Shown here one piece after another: positions 18,501 through 26,786 of a stretch of DNA of 64,000 bases. A program made the position numbers and the translations under genes. Origin of the DNA: Sphingomonas morindae (GTDB lineage Bacteria > Pseudomonadota > Alphaproteobacteria > Sphingomonadales > Sphingomonadaceae); contig NZ_CP084930.1 in NCBI RefSeq assembly GCF_023822065.1, positions 62,001-126,000 on the forward strand, read 5' to 3'. The notes below the pieces were generated by a model. It saw only the letters and a program-made list of their open reading frames with translations, was not told where the DNA came from and ran no database searches. Numbering within the stretch: the stretch's first letter is position 1; each line of letters starts with the position of its first letter.

Positions 18501-19543
18501 GCTGCCTTCTCGGAACCTGTGTCGACACCGCCTTCGCAAAAGCGCAACTGAAATGGACAGCAGAAGGCGATCGCGCCAAAGCACGCTGCAAGGTCCGGCG
18601 ATGTTCTCGTCTAAAGGAGGACCTTGATCTTTGGATCAGTTCCAAAGCCGATGGCGGAAGATCACGCCGGTATGTCGAGGCACGTCGGATGCGATCATTT
18701 AAGTCATTTTCGCGCGACCCCCTTCTATGTCGATATCTGTCCGGCTGTTCTAGTTGACCGGCCGGGAGGACATTTTCGATAGTCTCTATCTTGAAACATA
18801 TCCCATTAGGGCTGGCAAGCTATAGATAACCAATACGTAATGATCACAGTGCCAACAGGCTGGACGATGGCGAATAGTGATGCGTTTCTGGCGGTTCGAT
18901 TCATGAATCCTCGACTCGAACGAATCTTGCCGATGTGGAAGCCGCCGCAACAACAGCCCCGGGACGTCGCAAAGATAACATCGGGGTTTGTCTTCATCAT
19001 CGGACTTGCAGCCTTGAGCGCCGATGGCTTCGACTATCCAAACGCTTTAGAAAGCGCGCCGCGCCTCTTCGTGCGATCGGAACGGTGCGACGGAGACATG
19101 GAAGAGATGGATGCAGACCCCGTGAGAGGATCTGTCGGACGCGAGGCCACTCGACGACGCTTTAGATGTCGTCTCCGCTGCCCCGAGTGCGGCCAGAACT
19201 TCATGCCGAGTGCGACACCCCGCTCCCCGCCCCGATCTTCTCGCCTCGCCACCTGCCAGCCCGATCCCCCCGTCCCGGCTGCGTCTGCATGCGCCCCCGT
19301 CGCAAGCCTGAACAGAATCCACCCGCCTCGGTCGGCGACGAGCCGCCGAGCCTCGCCCCGGCGCGGCAGCGACATACCGGTCGCAAATTCCATCTCTGCG
19401 CCAGGGATGTAGAGGTTGATCGCGGCCCACAGGTGCGGCCGTGGCGCGACGGCGCGCCGGCGCCTCGCGCCCGGGGGCACGCCGCGCCGGAGCCCCCACT
19501 TTCAAGCATTCCGCCATCCAGTGGGGGCCAAAACCAGAAACCT
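18501..19543. other. Long gene-poor region
   Basis: 1043 bases between the acyltransferase gene and tRNA-Ile2. The first 350 bases are AT-richer than usual for this genome. A frame at 18840-19412 (plus) contains FRCRLRCPECGQNFM, which resembles a zinc-ribbon end, but the rest of that frame and a competing minus frame at 19034-19480 show no family. It is most likely decayed or regulatory DNA. Confidence 0.35.
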
Positions 19544-19619
19544 TGGTGGGCCCGGCAGGACTCGAACCCGCAACCTAGCCGTTATGAGCGGCCAGCTCTA
19601 ACCATTGAGCTACAGGCCC
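19544..19619 (-). tRNA. tRNA-Ile2 (CAU anticodon, lysidine type)
   Basis: Cloverleaf on the minus strand: acceptor GGGCCTG with CGGGCCC (one G-U), D arm GCTC/GAGC, anticodon stem GGCCG/CGGCT with loop CTCATAA giving CAT, T arm GCGGG/CCTGC, and encoded CCA. The loop and the body resemble ileX-type tRNA rather than elongator or initiator tRNA-Met. Another tRNA with CAT at 52458 is the elongator Met. Decoding as Ile depends on TilS modification of C34, which is inferred from the body sequence. Confidence 0.85.
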
Positions 19620-19633
19620 CGCTCCGCCGGATA

Positions 19634-20680
19634 CTAAGCCGGGCCGGCGCTGGCAAGCGGCAGGCCCGTGGCGCGGGCGCGCCAGGCGGCGGCGAGCAGG
19701 GCTTCGGCGGAGATCGGTTGCACCCCCTCGCGCGCCAGCAGATCGAGCACGCCGTCCCACCAGGCGTAGAAGCGCCGGAGATCGGCGGCGTCGCGCACAT
19801 AGGGCGTGTGGCCCGGCACCAGCGAGGGCGAGTGGAAGGAGATGGAGAGGAGTTGCAGCCCCTCCTCCAGCGCCAGGCGGATCGCCAGGCAGGCGTCGGC
19901 CAGCGGCGTGCCCTCCGGGGTCAGCGGCAGGCGCTGCAACAGGCCGGTGCGCGCCAGCAGCCCGCGCCCGCGCGGCACGGCGTCGGCACGCCGGTAGAGG
20001 CGCGCGCCATGGCGCCGCAGACGGCCGCCAAAGACGCTGGTGAGCGGCAGTTCGAGCAGCAGCCGCGCCGGCCCGGCCCAGTGCGGCCAGGCGTCGCGGC
20101 CCGAGAAATCGGGGCCGCCCTCGTCGGAATAGTCGAACAAGGCGCGCGCCGAACAGTCCAGCCGATAGCCTTCCGCCTCGAGCAGCCGCGCGCTGTGCGG
20201 GCCGATGCCGTAGCGGCCCGCGCGATAGACGATCGGGCGCCGGCCGAAGCCCGCGGTCAGCCGATCGGTCAGCGCGCGGATCTTGGCCTGTTCCAGCGCC
20301 TCGGGCAGATTGCCGACAAAGCTGTTGCGCTCGGTGAGCGGCTCGTCGTGCGGCGGGTTGACCCAGGGGTGCAGCTGCGCGCCGATCTCCGCCTCGCCCG
20401 AGGCCAGCAACGGCGCGAGATGGCCGATCGCGCGCGGATCGGCGGCGACGGGATAGTCCAAGAGATAGATGGGCCGGACCCCGAAAGCGGCGAGCCGGCG
20501 GTGTGCGCCCGGCACCGCCGCGATCGTCTCGGTCGCGGGGGCCTCGCGGCGACGCGGGGCGGCCCAGTCAAACTCCTCCTCGGTATCGACGAAGACGAGG
20601 AAACGCCGCCCGATATCGGCGGGCAGGCGGACCCGGTCGATCGCCGCGGGCGGATGATCGATGCGTCCGCCCAAAGCCAC
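19634..20680 (-). CDS. WalW-like polysaccharide deacetylase family protein
   Basis: 348 residues. FLVFVDTEEEFDWA (residues 27-40) is the metal-site strand of WalW-type NodB-like proteins, and AQLHPWVNPPHDEP near 115 gives the His pair. Later segments PIVYRAGRYGIGPH near 160 and LLSISFHSPSLVPGHTPYV near 295 complete the fold. Proteins of this group are found in capsule and exopolysaccharide regions and are predicted deacetylases, though activity is rarely shown. The GTG start at 20680 has GAGGGG 8 bases upstream. It begins 11 bases after the stop of the histidine kinase gene, so the two are probably co-transcribed. The gene ends 14 bases upstream of tRNA-Ile2. Confidence 0.8.
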   Translation of the reverse strand: MALGGRIDHPPAAIDRVRLPADIGRRFLVFVDTEEEFDWAAPRRREAPATETIAAVPGAHRRLAAFGVRPIYLLDYPVAADPRAIGHLAPLLASGEAEIGAQLHPWVNPPHDEPLTERNSFVGNLPEALEQAKIRALTDRLTAGFGRRPIVYRAGRYGIGPHSARLLEAEGYRLDCSARALFDYSDEGGPDFSGRDAWPHWAGPARLLLELPLTSVFGGRLRRHGARLYRRADAVPRGRGLLARTGLLQRLPLTPEGTPLADACLAIRLALEEGLQLLSISFHSPSLVPGHTPYVRDAADLRRFYAWWDGVLDLLAREGVQPISAEALLAAAWRARATGLPLASAGPA

Positions 20681-20691
20681 CCGTCGCCCCC

Positions 20692-22347
20692 TCAGCCGGT
20701 CGGCCGTTCCACCTCGGCGGCCGCCTCCACCAGCGCCAGCGTGAACCAGCCCTGCTCGACGCGCAACTGTCCACCCGCAAGCTGCGCGAGACGGCGGACG
20801 AGATGGAGCGAGAAGCCGAGGCCCAGCAGCGGCCCGTCGCCCTCCGCGCCGGCCAGGCCGAAGCCGGGATCGAACAGCGCCGCCTCGTCCAGCGCGGCGA
20901 GCCGCGGCGGCCGCGTGACGCGCAGCAGCGCGCCCGTCCCCTCGGCGCGCGCCTCCAGCACCACCGTCTCGCCAGGTTCGGCGACGGCGGCGGCGGCGGA
21001 TGCGAGCCGCGCGATCATGCGCCGCAACGCCGAGGCATCGCCGAGCGCGAGCGGCAGATCGGGCGCGATCGACCAGCGGAAGGTCACGCCCCGCGCGGCG
21101 GAGGCCTCCGCCTGCTCGGCGCAGATCGGCGCGATCAGCGCCGGCAGATCGAGCGCGGCGCGCTGCAGATCGAGCTGCCGCCCGTCGAGCCGCGCGGCGA
21201 CGTCGAGATCGTCCACCGCCGTCATCAGCCGGCCGGCCTGCTCGACGATGCCGGCGGCGCGGTCGCGATAGGCGCTCGCCACGGGGCCGCGCATCTGGCG
21301 GCGGATCATCTCGGCGAAGCCGCCGATCGCGTTGAGCGGCGTGCGCAGCTCGTGCACCAGCTGGCGCAGCGAATCGGGATGGGCGGCCGCCTCGGCGCGC
21401 TCGTCCGCGCGCGGCCGGCGGCCGGTGCCGCGATAGCCCAGGAAGCGGCCGTCGCGCGGATCGAACACGGGCACGCCGGCGATCCGCCACTCGCCCGCCG
21501 CCGGCCCCTGCCCCGCCACCATCAGCCGCGCGTTGCGGAAGGCGGCGCGGCGTCGGAACGCGCCGGGCGCCTGGCCGTCCACGCCATAGGCGCCGCTCGC
21601 GGGGGTGGCGATCGTCTCGCCGATCAGCGGCCCGCGCGGCACGCCCTCCACCCAGCGGAAAATACCGGCGGAATCGGTCTCGAAGCGGATCAGGCTGGCG
21701 CGCTGCGCCGGCGCGGGGGGCACCGCCTCGTCCTCGCGGCGCGTGCGGAAGCGGGCGATGCGGCTGATGATCGAGCGGATCTGCCCCTCGCCCTCGCCCG
21801 GGGCGAAGGGCGCATCGCCCTCCTCCTCCAGCGGCAGTTCGGGCTCTGCCTCGTCATCGCCATCGTCGAAGCGGGGTTCGGCGCGCGCCGGCCGCGCCGC
21901 GCCGACCGGCTCGGCCAGCACGAAATCGCTCGCGCCGAAGCCCGCCAGCGCCGCCTCGACATAGCCGCCCAGGTCGCGCCGCTGGCGCAGGAACACGCGG
22001 TTGGCGGCCGAGAGCTGGGGCAGCAGCCACAGCCATTCATGATCGGCGAGCACGACGCGGCTGAGCAGCGCGCCGGCGACGGCGGGCACATCCTCGGCCA
22101 CCAGCGCGACCAGCGCCGGCGCGAGCGGGCGGACCGCCAGCGAGGCGGCGGCATCGCGGCGGGCGCCGAGCGGCACCACGTCGCGCAGCGCGCGGATGCG
22201 GCCGAGCGCATCCTCCAGCAGCGCGTCGCCATCCTCGGCGCGGCGCTGGGCGAGCAGATCAAGCAGCTGGCGCCATTGCGTGACGCGCGCGGACGGACGC
22301 TCGGGCACGCGGGCCAGCACCGTCGCGAGCATATCGTCAAATCGCAA
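20692..22347 (-). CDS. PAS-type sensor histidine kinase with degenerate ATPase domain
   Basis: 551 residues, soluble. The N-terminal half (1-210) is alpha-helical and has no recognised domain; an acidic low-complexity segment follows near 165-190. A PAS-like region is at about 230-310. The phosphoacceptor box LRQLVHELRTPLNAIGGFAE has His near 332. The C-terminal ATPase domain is weak: the N-box asparagine is missing and the G1 box DxGxG is not seen, although GLGFSLHLVRRLAQLAGGQL resembles the G2 region. The TTG at 22347 was chosen because GGGAGG lies 7 bases upstream; a longer version starting at 22371 is possible. It is followed by the WalW-like gene. No response regulator is adjacent. Confidence 0.8.
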   Translation of the reverse strand: MRFDDMLATVLARVPERPSARVTQWRQLLDLLAQRRAEDGDALLEDALGRIRALRDVVPLGARRDAAASLAVRPLAPALVALVAEDVPAVAGALLSRVVLADHEWLWLLPQLSAANRVFLRQRRDLGGYVEAALAGFGASDFVLAEPVGAARPARAEPRFDDGDDEAEPELPLEEEGDAPFAPGEGEGQIRSIISRIARFRTRREDEAVPPAPAQRASLIRFETDSAGIFRWVEGVPRGPLIGETIATPASGAYGVDGQAPGAFRRRAAFRNARLMVAGQGPAAGEWRIAGVPVFDPRDGRFLGYRGTGRRPRADERAEAAAHPDSLRQLVHELRTPLNAIGGFAEMIRRQMRGPVASAYRDRAAGIVEQAGRLMTAVDDLDVAARLDGRQLDLQRAALDLPALIAPICAEQAEASAARGVTFRWSIAPDLPLALGDASALRRMIARLASAAAAVAEPGETVVLEARAEGTGALLRVTRPPRLAALDEAALFDPGFGLAGAEGDGPLLGLGFSLHLVRRLAQLAGGQLRVEQGWFTLALVEAAAEVERPTG

Positions 22348-22557
22348 GCCGAACCTCCCGACGCCGCGCAACCCATCGCCCGCGCACCGTGGCGGCCGAT
22401 CGCGGCCGCCTGTGACTAACTGACCGATAAAGATTGCCTATCCCTTGCGCGCATCGGCCACAAAGCCGGCGCTGCCGCGCCTGGCGCATAGTGGGACAAT
22501 TGCAACCCGCGGCAACTTTATTATAGAGCCCTGATGCAAGGAGAAAGGAATCATCTC

Positions 22558-23040
22558 GTGCGCAGTGCGTCCCTGTTGCTCGACCCGATTGACCGCACCA
22601 TCCTGTCCGAACTGCAGCAGGACGGGCGGATCACCAATGTCGAACTGGCGCGCCGGGCCGGATTGACCGCGCCGCCCTGCCTGCGGCGCGTGCGCACGCT
22701 GGAAGAGGGCGGCGTCATCCGCGGCTATCATGCCAAGCTCAATCCGGGCGCGCTCGGCTATGGCATCACCGTCTTCGCGCTGGTCTCGCTGCGGAGCCAG
22801 GCCGAGGAGGATCTCCGCGCCTTCGAGGCCCATATCGCCACCCTGCCCGAGGTGCGCGAATGCCATATGCTGAACGGCGAGATCGATTTTATCCTCAAGA
22901 TCGTCGCGCATGATCTTCAGGCCTTCCAAGCCTTTCTCACCTCGCGGCTAACGACCGCGCCGCATGTCGCCAGCGTCAAGACCTCGCTGACGATCCGCAC
23001 CTCCAAGGACGAGCCGGGCGTGCCGGTGGACCCCGCCTGA
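22558..23040 (+). CDS. Lrp/AsnC family transcriptional regulator
   Basis: About 160 residues: a winged helix at the N-terminus (LDPIDRTILSELQQDGRITN, then VELARRAGLTAPPCLRRVRT) and a RAM domain with GALGYGITVFALVSL and VRECHMLNGEIDFILKIVA. Such regulators bind amino acids through the RAM domain. The start is uncertain: GTG at 22558 has AAGGAGAAAGG about 9 bases upstream, while ATG at 22534 lacks one and would add eight residues. It is divergent from the histidine kinase gene with a 210-base gap, and convergent with the TPR protein gene. Confidence 0.88.
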   Translation: MRSASLLLDPIDRTILSELQQDGRITNVELARRAGLTAPPCLRRVRTLEEGGVIRGYHAKLNPGALGYGITVFALVSLRSQAEEDLRAFEAHIATLPEVRECHMLNGEIDFILKIVAHDLQAFQAFLTSRLTTAPHVASVKTSLTIRTSKDEPGVPVDPA

Positions 23041-23048
23041 ACGCGCGA

Positions 23049-23081
23049 CGGCCCGGGCCTCGCCTGGCGAGATCCGGGCCG
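23049..23081. terminator. Hairpin between convergent genes
   Basis: CGGCCCGG (23049-23056) pairs with CCGGGCCG (23074-23081), and an inner TCGC/GCGA stem is also possible. It lies between the Lrp gene and the TPR gene, which are convergent. There is no T-run on either strand, so intrinsic termination is not certain. Confidence 0.35.
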
Positions 23082-23126
23082 CCGGTCGGGCGACGCGCGA
23101 TGGCGCCGCCCGCAAGGGGTGCGTGA

Positions 23127-24413
23127 TCAGCCCGCCGCGGGCGCCGGCGCCGCCGTGGCCGAACCCTGGCCGACATTGGCGTAGATCACCCAATATTGCG
23201 CGAGCGCCTGGCGCGGGCCGGTGACGGCGTTGAGCGCCTGCACCGCCGCGTCCTTCTGGCCGGCGCGCGCCAGCGCCATGCCCAGCCGCAGGTTCACGAT
23301 GTTGGGGTCGACGCCGCCCTTGGAGAGCGCGATCTTGTAGAGATCGGCCGCCTGGGCATACATGCCATAGCCCAGATAGGCGTCGGCGGTATTAAGCGCC
23401 TTCTTGCCATCGGCGCCGGCGCGCGCCGCCTTGTCCAGCGCGGGCAGCGAAGCCTTGTCGGCCGCGACCTTGGGCGCCGCGAGATTCTTGATCTCGTTTA
23501 GCACCTTGCTGTTCTTGAGCGCCTGGTTGTCGACCATGTTCGAGGCCATGCCCTCGTCGATCACGGCCTTGGCTTCGCCCGGGAAGCCCTTGTCGTTGGC
23601 GAGATTGGCATATTCGAAATAGTCGCGCTCGCCGGCCAGGCCGCCCGTGGCGCGCATCAGCCGCAGCGTGTCGAGATCGGTCTGCTGGTCGAGCCGGTTG
23701 GTGTCGCGATAGGTCTGCAGCACCGTGCGCCACGCCGCCGGCGAGGGATAGGCGCTGATCAGCTGCTGGCCATATTTCACCGTCTCGGCCGGCATCTTGC
23801 CGTCATAGGCGATGGCGAGCGCGCGGCGATACCAATCCTCGGGCACGGGCTGGCCGCTGGCCTTCTTGGCCTGGATCGCCTGGTCCACCACCGGCAGCGC
23901 CGCCTGGGGCTGCTTCTCGCGGAGCTTGGTCTGCGCGAGCAGGATCGCCGTGTCGCCATCCTGCGGATTGAGCTGGACGAGTTGGGTGAAGGCCTTGTCC
24001 GCCGTCGCCAGATCGTTGGAGTTGAAGGCGTTGACGCCGCGCACATTGAGGATCTGCTTGGTCACCTCGGGCGTCGCCTTGCCGGTGGCGAGGATCTGGT
24101 CGATGGCGCTGTTCTGCGTCGCCGCGTCATTCTCCTTGAGCGCGATCTGCAGCTGGATGAGATAGCCCTGATATTTGTCGTCGGGCGTGGAGGCCGCCTG
24201 GAGCAGCGCCGGCAGCGCCGCCTTGGCGCCGGCATAATCGCCCGCCTGCATCGCCTTCTGCACCGGCTGGGCCGCCTGGCGGAAGGCGGTGCTGAACTGC
24301 GCGCCCTGCTGCGCGGCCTCTTCCTTCTTCTTGGCGAGCGCGGGGCTGGCGGTCATGCCGGCGATACCCAGGGCCAGCGCCCCCGCAAGGGCAGTCGTCG
24401 TTGCGAACTTCAT
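23127..24413 (-). CDS. Exported TPR-repeat protein
   Basis: 428 residues with a Sec signal peptide (MKFATTTALAGALALGIAGM, then TASPALA as the cleavage site). The mature protein is lysine- and alanine-rich and built from helical repeats: GDYAGAKAALPALLQAASTP, NSNDLATADKAFTQLVQLNP, AILLAQTKLREKQPQAALPV and AALNAVTGPRQALAQYW are the clearest TPR-like units. Such proteins act as periplasmic scaffolds. It has no adjacent partner gene on the same strand. TPR is a fold-level call; the exact function is unknown. Confidence 0.8.
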   Translation of the reverse strand: MKFATTTALAGALALGIAGMTASPALAKKKEEAAQQGAQFSTAFRQAAQPVQKAMQAGDYAGAKAALPALLQAASTPDDKYQGYLIQLQIALKENDAATQNSAIDQILATGKATPEVTKQILNVRGVNAFNSNDLATADKAFTQLVQLNPQDGDTAILLAQTKLREKQPQAALPVVDQAIQAKKASGQPVPEDWYRRALAIAYDGKMPAETVKYGQQLISAYPSPAAWRTVLQTYRDTNRLDQQTDLDTLRLMRATGGLAGERDYFEYANLANDKGFPGEAKAVIDEGMASNMVDNQALKNSKVLNEIKNLAAPKVAADKASLPALDKAARAGADGKKALNTADAYLGYGMYAQAADLYKIALSKGGVDPNIVNLRLGMALARAGQKDAAVQALNAVTGPRQALAQYWVIYANVGQGSATAAPAPAAG

Positions 24414-24601
24414 TCGGGAATCTCCTCCTGCAGCACCGGGGACGCGCCGCGTCCGTGGTGCTAGCCTTCGCCCTTGCCGGGTTCAAGCATGCGTACCGCC
24501 GAACGGGCTCGCGCCTGTCACGTGAACGCCGCTTGAACGCCGCGCGCAGCGATCGGAGCCATGGCATTGACGCGGCCTCCCGCTCTGCTAGCCGCGCAGC
24601 C

Positions 24602-25357
24602 ATGCTCGCGCTCCTCTCGCCCGCCAAGACGCTCGATTACGAGCGCCCCCTGCCCGAACACGTCGCCGCCACACGGCCGCGCCTCGCCAAGGCGGCCGCC
24701 GCCCTCGCCCGCGCCGCCGCCGGGCTCGAGGCGGCTGATCTCGAGCGGCTGATGGGCATCAGCGAAAGCCTTGCCACGCTCAACCGCGATCGCTTCCGCG
24801 GCTTTGCGCGGGCGCCGCAGCGGCCCGCGCTCTATGCCTTTGCCGGGGATGTCTATACCGGGCTGGAGGCGCACAGCCTAAAGGAGCCGGCGGTGCGCTT
24901 CGCCCAGGATCATCTGCGCATCCTCTCGGGCCTCTACGGCCTGTTGCGACCGCTGGACGCGATGCGGCCTTATCGGCTCGAAATGGGCACGCGATGGGCG
25001 CCCGATGCGCCGAGCCTCTATCAGCATTGGGACGATCGCGTGGCGTCGCTGCTCGGCCGCGATCTCAAGGCGGAGGGATCGGGGGAGATCGTCAATCTCG
25101 CCAGCAAGGAATATTGGCAGGTGATCGCCCAGGCGCCGCCCAAGGCGCGGATCGTCACGGTGGAGTTCATGGAGCCGGGGCCGAAGGGGCCGCGCATCGT
25201 CAGCTTCCACGCCAAGAAGGCGCGCGGCATGATGGCGCGCTTCCTGTGCGAGCATCGGCTCGCGCGCGCCGATGATCTGAAAGCCTTTGACAGCGACGGC
25301 TATCGCTTCGCGCCGGACCAGTCGGACGAGGATCGCTTCCGCTTCCTGCGCGGCTGA
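24602..25357 (+). CDS. yaaA: Peroxide stress protein YaaA (DUF328)
   Basis: 251 residues, cytoplasmic. Near its N-terminus it reads LLSPAKTLDYE, followed by a helical bundle; later landmarks are LYGLLRPLDAMRPYRLEMGT near 119-137, VNLASKEYWQV near 163 and VVSFHAKKARGMMARF-like text near 200. The family lowers free iron and limits oxidative damage to DNA in E. coli; the biochemical mechanism is still debated. The ATG at 24602 is chosen because the family begins here, although the frame is open further up. The gene is divergent from the exported TPR gene and convergent with ntrX. Confidence 0.92.
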   Translation: MLALLSPAKTLDYERPLPEHVAATRPRLAKAAAALARAAAGLEAADLERLMGISESLATLNRDRFRGFARAPQRPALYAFAGDVYTGLEAHSLKEPAVRFAQDHLRILSGLYGLLRPLDAMRPYRLEMGTRWAPDAPSLYQHWDDRVASLLGRDLKAEGSGEIVNLASKEYWQVIAQAPPKARIVTVEFMEPGPKGPRIVSFHAKKARGMMARFLCEHRLARADDLKAFDSDGYRFAPDQSDEDRFRFLRG

Positions 25358-25399
25358 TCCCGCCGGGGGGTGCGCGCGGCGGGCCGGCGCGCGCCGCCG

Positions 25400-26785
25400 C
25401 TATTCCTCGCCGTCCTTGATATCGGCCAGGCCGAGCGACTTGAGCTTGCGGTGCAGCGCCGAGCGCTCCATCCCGATAAAGCTCGCGGTGCGCGAAATAT
25501 TGCCCGAGAAGCGCCGGATCTGCACGCGCAGATATTCGCGCTCGAACGTCTCGCGGGCCTCGCGCAGCGGCGTTCCCATGATCGCGCGCGCCGCATTGTT
25601 GGGCGCCAGCTTCTCCTGCTCGGAAAGCACTTCGGGCGGCAGCATGTCGATATCGATCGAGGCGAGCCGGTCGCCCGGCGCCATGATGATGGTGCGCTCG
25701 ACGATGTTGCGCAGCTGGCGGACATTGCCCGGCCAGTCATAGGTCTGAAGCGCGCCGATCGCCTCGCCCGACAATTCGGGCGCGGGCACCCGGCGCTCGG
25801 CGGCGTAGCGCGCGACGAAATGGCGGACCAGCGGCGGAATATCCTCGCGGCGCTCCGCCAGCGGCGGCAGATGCACCGGCACCACGTTGAGCCGGTAATA
25901 GAGATCCTCGCGGAAGCGGCCGGCGGCGATCTCGTCCTGCAGCGTGCGCGCCGTGGCCGAGACGACACGCACATCCACGCGCACCACCTGGCCGCCGCCC
26001 ACGCGGGTGAAGGCCTGATCGGTCAGCACGCGCAGGATGCGCGCCTGGGTGGTGAGCGGCATGTCCGCGATCTCGTCGAGGAACAGGGTGCCGCCATGCG
26101 CCTGCTCCAGCAGGCCGGGCCGCACCAGCTCGCCGCCCTCCTCGACGCCGAACAATTCCTCCTCGACGCGCTCCGGGGTCATCATCGCCGCCGAGACGAC
26201 GATGAAGGGCGCCGCCGCGCGGTTCGACCAGGCATGGAGCAGCCGCGCCGCCACCTCCTTGCCCACGCCCGCGGGGCCGGTGATGAGCACGCGGCTGCCG
26301 GTGGCGGCCACCCGCTTCAGCGTCGCGCGCACCGTGTTGAGCGCGGCGGACTGGCCGGTCAGCTCCTCCTCCTGCCCCACCTGCGCGCGCAGCGTGGCAT
26401 TCTCGCGCCGCAGCCGCTCGGTCTCGGTCGCGCGGCCCACCAGCAGCAGCAGCCGCTCGGCCTCGAAGGGCTTCTCGATGAAATCGGCGGCCCCCCGCCG
26501 GATCGCCGCCACCGCCGTATCGAGATTGCCATGGCCCGAAATGACCAGCACCGGCAGCGACGGATCGCGCCGCTTGATCTCGTCGAGCAGATCGAGCCCG
26601 TCCAGCCGCGAGCCCTGCAGCCACACGTCGAGCAGCACCAGGCTCGGCCTGCGTTCGCGGATGGCGGCGAGCGCGGCGTCGCTGTCGGCGGCTGTGCGGG
26701 CGCCATAGCCCTCATCCTCCAGCACGCCGGCCACGAGTTCGCGGATATCCTGTTCGTCGTCGACGACGAGTACGTCGAGTGCCAT
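25400..26785 (-). CDS. ntrX: NtrX, sigma54-type response regulator
   Basis: 461 residues in three domains: receiver (1-120, phosphorylated Asp near 53 in LVLLDVWLQG), AAA+ (about 140-375, Walker A GPAGVGKE, Walker [12 protein letters not shown]) and a Fis-type helix-turn-helix (about 420-461). The sigma54-contacting GAFTGA loop is absent: the corresponding stretch reads FGVEEGGELVRPGLLEQAHG. This is typical of alphaproteobacterial NtrX, which therefore probably acts without sigma54. The gene starts one base before the ntrY stop ends, so the pair is translationally coupled. NtrY and NtrX sense nitrogen and redox conditions in related bacteria. Confidence 0.95.
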   Translation of the reverse strand: MALDVLVVDDEQDIRELVAGVLEDEGYGARTAADSDAALAAIRERRPSLVLLDVWLQGSRLDGLDLLDEIKRRDPSLPVLVISGHGNLDTAVAAIRRGAADFIEKPFEAERLLLLVGRATETERLRRENATLRAQVGQEEELTGQSAALNTVRATLKRVAATGSRVLITGPAGVGKEVAARLLHAWSNRAAAPFIVVSAAMMTPERVEEELFGVEEGGELVRPGLLEQAHGGTLFLDEIADMPLTTQARILRVLTDQAFTRVGGGQVVRVDVRVVSATARTLQDEIAAGRFREDLYYRLNVVPVHLPPLAERREDIPPLVRHFVARYAAERRVPAPELSGEAIGALQTYDWPGNVRQLRNIVERTIIMAPGDRLASIDIDMLPPEVLSEQEKLAPNNAARAIMGTPLREARETFEREYLRVQIRRFSGNISRTASFIGMERSALHRKLKSLGLADIKDGEE

Positions 26786-26786
26786 G

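Noticed and set aside
20503-22419. 638-codon plus frame opposite the histidine kinase
   Set aside because: Shadow frame; the minus strand has a kinase with a clear phosphoacceptor box.
25358-25399. GC-rich inverted repeat between yaaA and ntrX
   Set aside because: It consists of alternating GC, which is expected by chance in this genome; no T-run.
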